64,000 bases of DNA from assembly GCF_001625215.2 (NCBI RefSeq), contig NC_030381.2:37756689-37820688 (forward strand), written 5' to 3'. Shown here one piece after another: positions 59,697 to 64,000 of the stretch. The DNA is from Daucus carota subsp. sativus (Eukaryota; Streptophyta; Magnoliopsida; Apiales; Apiaceae). Under the pieces are notes generated by a model that was not told where the DNA came from, searched no databases, and saw only the letters and a program-made list of their open reading frames with translations. The translations under genes were made by a program, and so were the position numbers. Every line of letters begins with the position of its first letter. The first letter of the stretch is position 1.

Positions 59697-60850
59697 TTAT
59701 TATGCTTATAAGCTTCCGGAGAGATTTCAACTTTTTTTATTTTTCGATTGTTGGTGTGTGATGAAGGATTGTATTCTATCGATTGTATTCTATCCTCTTT
59801 CGATTTGTTTGTAATCAAATTCAATTCGAGCCTATTTTATTTAAGCATATGACTCAGACACTTTATAGTCTATATAATATGTGAAAATCTGAAAATATAA
59901 TCGAAATGAATGACATTTTTAATCGAGTTCGGATAATAAGACGAGTTTGAATAACGGCTGCCGATCTATACCAAGTCCACACAGGGACATGTAATGAGAA
60001 ACATAACGTGCCGTGGGGGACTCTGCTTGTAAAATAAAGGAGAGATCATATTTGACATGCATGGTGCCACCTCGAATAAATAGGAGTATGTTATAAATAA
60101 GTTCCTTCAGTGATCGGCAAGCTTTTGTAAATTAAATAATGGGTTGAAGTAAAAAAATAACGTAATAAATAACAAATGCGAATTTTGAGATTCTTCCATA
60201 AACGAACAAGAATGACTTGGATGATCATCGACAAAACTTGGTTGAGCTCCTATACTTTAGAGTGTTGAAATTTCAGAATTTTATATGCATATAAATTAGG
60301 ATTCAGGAAACTAATTTTAACTAGGGTGTTCTGATTTCGGAGCCGTTCCTAAATATTGATTTAAAACATAATCAATAACAAAACGATATAGTACAAAAGG
60401 TTGATGATAAAATGATCAACAAAAGATGTATTTAGATGAATAAACATTCTAGAAGAAGGAGAAAACGAAAGTGTTGGCGAAAATAACAAAAAGATCGAGA
60501 GGGAACATGGAATATCCTTAAATGCAAAACATTGTATTCCATTTGTGGGTCTAGAAAGTCCACTCTCTTAAGTAACCACGTGATAGATTGTGCTCGCGTT
60601 ATCTCATTTTTTTTTATTTTTATAATTGAACAAAATTTTATAATTTTTTTTAAAATTTTATTATATTTTTATATCAGAAGAAACAAATTAAATAATTAAA
60701 AAGTTATACTTAAGATTCTCAACATTCATCCCCGGGGAAAGAGAGAGCACTTATTTCAGAAATTTATAAATAATATCTGTGAATATATCTCAAAATATTT
60801 CATGATTCGAGGCTTGTAAAATGCATTCCAACTCCTAAGAAAACAAGCCA
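59697..60850. other. intergenic between the LTPG and F-box genes, no gene seen
   Basis: AT-rich; the left part includes the probable LTPG 3'UTR and the right part the upstream region of the F-box/kelch gene. Confidence 0.5.
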
Positions 60851-60899
60851 CCCTCTTTTTACGTTTCGGTTTCATTTCGGGTTTCGTTTTTGTTTTTTC

Positions 60900-61091
60900 C
60901 GTGTGAATATAAGAAAATATTAATACGCAACATTTTCAAGAAAACAAGGCTCTCATGCATATCTTCGCAGCCATCTTACGCTACTTCTTCTTCATCTTTC
61001 TTGTTCCTTGCCCCAACCCATTTCAACTTTCTTTGTCTTTGCCCTCTTTTCACGGAAATCTTGGATATTTTGGCTTCTGGGTACTCTAAAG
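60900..61091 (+). other. probable 5'UTR exon of the F-box/kelch gene
   Basis: A pyrimidine-rich leader (tcttcatctttcttgttcct) ends at the donor ctaaag/gtcgat near 61092. The acceptor tttacag at 63179 precedes the coding exon, implying a 2.1-kb leader intron. Boundaries are inferred from sequence only. Confidence 0.45.
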
Positions 61092-61147
61092 GTCGATTTT
61101 TTACCCCTTTTTCTTGAATTTATAGTGTTTCTAGTTAATTTATTTGT

Positions 61148-62150
61148 GAAATTTGTTGAATAACAATGCTAAAGGCTGTAATTTTTCAAGCGGGTGTGTG
61201 CCAAAACTATGGGAATCTTGGTTAACATTTTATTGTAATGTTAAGTGATCGTGTTTGATGTGTTTTTGAGATAAATGTGAAATTGGGTATATGATGACTA
61301 ATGATCTCTTTTTTCTTCTTTTTTGTTGTATAAGATGTTTTTGGTTTGTTGTTGATTGTAGATTGTGTATTTTCGTCATCAGTGATGCTTGATTTTATTT
61401 GATTTTTGTATAATCAGGGGATGCATTTAGATTCATGTATTGATAGATATAGTTTTTAGAAAACTTAATTTGCTGATTAATCTGTGTGATGAGGCCTTTG
61501 TCTACTTACCTACAGTGAAGTTATGCGGTGTCCTTGTTTACTAGCACGCTAAGTGGTATGGATATGATGGATGCCAAGCGGTTTTAAATTAGTATGTTCA
61601 GTGGCCCTTAAGTTTGTACACTTGAACAATTGGTCCAGTGTTATAAAACTCGGGCATTGTGATTGAATCAGTATTTTGATGTATGAATCTTGAAGTGGAT
61701 GGTTTCATGACGTTGAGATTGTCTTTAGGACATTAGGCGTCATATGAGTTGTTTAAGATTGTGTTTGGTAACTTGAAATTTGTTGAATCACAATGCTAAG
61801 ACTTGATTTTTTAAGCGGGAGTGCATTAAAACTCTGTAAATCTTAGTTAACATTTTGTTTGTAATGTTAAGTGATTCTGTTTATGTGTTATTGAGATAAA
61901 TGTGAAATTGGGTATGTGATGATGATTTTATTTTTTTTGTTGTATAAGATGTTTGGCTTTGTTTGTGAATTGTATATCTTTGTCATCAGTTGTTGCTCAA
62001 TTTCATTTGACTGTTTGATACTTGAGGGATGGATTTAGATACATATATTGATAGGTATAGATGTTTGAAATACTTAGTTTGCCAACTACTCTATGTGTGA
62101 GGACTGAGGATGCCCGTGTTTAGTGAGCTACAGTGAAGTTATATGATACA
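61148..62150. repeat. old direct duplication inside the leader intron
   Basis: Segment 61148-61530 and segment 61775-62150 are diverged copies (about 380 bp each, offset about 620 bp). Shared landmarks in the same order: gaaatttgttgaat, aagcggg, ttaacattttg/ttaacatttta, gagataaatgtgaaattggg, tgttgtataagatgttt, tttagat, tattgatag, cagtgaagttat. Confidence 0.8.
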
Positions 62151-63256
62151 ATTATTTACTAGCTTTTTAGGTACCAACTAATGTGTGGTTGTTTAGAGTT
62201 CTTACCGGTTTTCTCAAAGGTTTAATATTATACTTCTATTTTCTTAGATATCTTTCTTAGCCACTTGTAGGTTTGTGCTACCTTACCTTTGTAGCAATAT
62301 CATTGCTCATATTTTTACCTTCTTTGTATCTTGTAGTTTTTTTTATCATAGGGAAAGTTACTCTTGTTGAACCAAATTCTTGTACTTCAAGATTTGCTCA
62401 CAATGTTGGCAAACATGTTCCTATATGCTTTTAAGCTCTTGACAATGTTTCAATATCTGTCCTCTACCTGGGAACGTAGGAGTTTAGAAGTCGGAACAAA
62501 TGTTTGATATCAAAGTGGCATGGACCCCTTTTTCTACAAAAGATAGTTGTTAATCGTCTCTGTATTAGAATTTGGTACAAGAATTTCGTGGGTGACAAAC
62601 TTTAAGTGCTAAATGAATGCCATACTGTCTATTCGTGGTGGTCGAGCCAGAACTGATCAAGTCACTAGACTGAAATAAACTAATTGCTACATACCAAATA
62701 TTGGTTACCTGTTGTATGCTGTCATGCTCCCCAAAAGTTAAGATAGATAGCTAAATTAACACTTGGGTATATGGCTACTATTTTTATATATGGTTTCTTC
62801 AATAGGTGTGTATTTGACTATGTACGTTGGTTATAGCATTTGGTGTTTAGCTTCTTGATACAAGAAACTTCGTGGTATTTTAGAAAACTTAATATGCTCT
62901 TTTTTATGATAGATAACATGAGTCTCTATGAGAGTGATTACTTTCTACCCATGGGGGACAATATGTAGTGAGGGAGATGATTAGACTTTCTTTTAATTGT
63001 CTTAGTTTTAGTGGTACTTCCTTGCAGTATATATCTATCATATGCGATGGCTGGTGGTGATTAGGATATAAAACATAGGGCAAATTATGTCATCAGATTA
63101 GCCAATGTCATGATGCACATGGTTTATTCTGACAAAGCTTACTTGGACTATTTTTAATCATCTTTTTCGCACTTTACAGTGATTTAAAAGACGGGCCAAA
63201 AAACTTAGATTCAAGGGGAGTGAAATGCTTGCAAAGCGGGCACTGTAGTTACCATC

Positions 63257-64000
63257 ATGTCTGAACTGATTGAAGGGCTCCCTGATGCTGTTGCCCTAAG
63301 GTGCCTAGCACGTGTCCCCTTTTACCTTCATCCTAAGTTAGAACTGGTCTCTCGTTCTTGGCGAGCTGTCGTTCACAGTGCTGAGTTATTCAAAACTAGG
63401 CAAGAAGTTAAGTCCACTGAGGAATTCTTGTGTGTTTGTGCCTATGATCCTGAGAACCTGTGGCAGCTTTATGATCCCCTCCGTGACCTTTGGATCACCC
63501 TTCCTGTCCTTCCATCACAGGTTAGGCATCTTGCGTACTTTGGTGCAGTCTCCACTGCTGGAAAACTATTTGTTCTAGGTGGTGGCAGTGATGCCGTTGA
63601 TCCTTTAACTGGTGACCATGATGGAAGCTTCGCTACAGATGCTGTCTGGTCATATGATCCTGTTACCAGGCATTGGGCTGTGTGTGCATCCATGCTAGTG
63701 CCTCGTGCAATGTTTGCATGCTGCGTGCTAGATGGCAAGATAGCTGTGGCTGGTGGTTTCACTAGCTACAGAAAATCTATCTCTCAAGCTGAAATATATG
63801 ATCCTGAAAAGGACGTGTGGACATCAATACCCGACCTTCAGCACGCACACAATGCTGCTTGCACGGGCATAGTTATACAGGGCAAGATGCACGTCTTGCA
63901 CAAGGGATTGTCAACAGTGCAGATATATGATAAGGAAACACAGGGGTGGATAGTTCACGACAGTTCATGGCTCCAGGGTCCAATGGCAGTAGTTAAAGGT
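63257..64000 (+). CDS. SKIP30: F-box/kelch-repeat protein, SKIP30 type (partial, 3' cut by window)
   Basis: Substrate-recognition subunit of an SCF E3 ubiquitin ligase. The frame runs 248 codons from the ATG at 63257 to the window edge with no stop, so the C-terminal part is missing. Residues 5-45 (IEGLPDAVALRCLARVPFYL, then LELVSRSWRAVV) form the F-box that binds SKP1/ASK. Kelch units follow: AGKLFVLGGG (101-110) with a WSYDPVTRHW strand, DGKIAVAGGF (159-168) with AEIYDPEKDVW, and GKMHVLHKG (209-217). The block VRHLAYFGAV and SMLVPRAMFACCVL match SKIP30 (At3g63220) as remembered. The ATG is the first in the frame and opens the F-box. The coding part seen is a single exon after a long leader intron. 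Confidence 0.9.
   Translation, partial: MSELIEGLPDAVALRCLARVPFYLHPKLELVSRSWRAVVHSAELFKTRQEVKSTEEFLCVCAYDPENLWQLYDPLRDLWITLPVLPSQVRHLAYFGAVSTAGKLFVLGGGSDAVDPLTGDHDGSFATDAVWSYDPVTRHWAVCASMLVPRAMFACCVLDGKIAVAGGFTSYRKSISQAEIYDPEKDVWTSIPDLQHAHNAACTGIVIQGKMHVLHKGLSTVQIYDKETQGWIVHDSSWLQGPMAVVKG

Overview
The window is nuclear DNA of a flowering plant, most likely a eudicot. It has AT-rich intergenic and intronic DNA, many short GT-AG introns, plant-specific families (wall-associated kinase, FCS-like zinc finger, GPI-anchored lipid transfer proteins, type I inositol polyphosphate 5-phosphatase) and dense plant-type transposons (Stowaway and hAT MITEs, a tRNA-derived SINE, a Helitron-like element and an LTR retrotransposon). 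The species cannot be fixed from the sequence alone. Most proteins below were rebuilt by joining exons by hand at GT-AG sites with consistent phase.

Layout. 0.6-6.4 kb (+): homocysteine S-methyltransferase of the HMT2 type, 7 exons. 6.9-9.4 kb (-): a wall-associated receptor kinase with an intact kinase exon but a stop codon and a frameshift in the extracellular exon, so probably a pseudogene. 10.4-11.6 kb: two MITEs and a SINE. 12-16.2 kb (+): BUD32/PRPK, the KEOPS kinase, with its introns loaded with two hAT elements and a minisatellite. 16.5-17.3 kb: a third hAT-like element. 18.0-18.5 kb (+): intronless STN1 (telomere CST complex). 24.6-27.6 kb (+): type I inositol polyphosphate 5-phosphatase, 10 exons.

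32.2-40.2 kb is a nested mobile block: a putative non-autonomous Helitron is split by an LTR retrotransposon lacking coding capacity, whose two 1,873-bp LTRs look identical and which has a perfect 5-bp target duplication. That element is filled with short GC-rich palindromes and a six-copy hairpin array. 41.7-42.8 kb (-): FCS-like zinc finger protein. 45.9-47.1 kb: a probable retroposed segment inside a former palindrome. 47.4-50.3 kb: transposon relics, a doubtful exon and a Stowaway-like MITE. 50.8-54.9 kb (-): mitochondrial ribosomal protein uL24m, 5 exons, with a nested stack of three MITEs in intron 2. 55.9-56.9 kb (-) and 58.9-59.7 kb (+): a divergent pair of GPI-anchored lipid transfer protein genes. 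60.9 kb to the end (+): SKIP30-type F-box/kelch gene, cut by the window edge, with an internally duplicated 5'UTR intron.

The genes are independently transcribed housekeeping and regulatory genes, not a pathway cluster. From memory, HMT2, 5PTase4, SKIP30 and the FLZ protein MARD1 lie within a few gene models of each other on Arabidopsis chromosome 3 (At3g63210-At3g63250), so the frame of this window looks like an old conserved block into which other genes and transposons have been placed.
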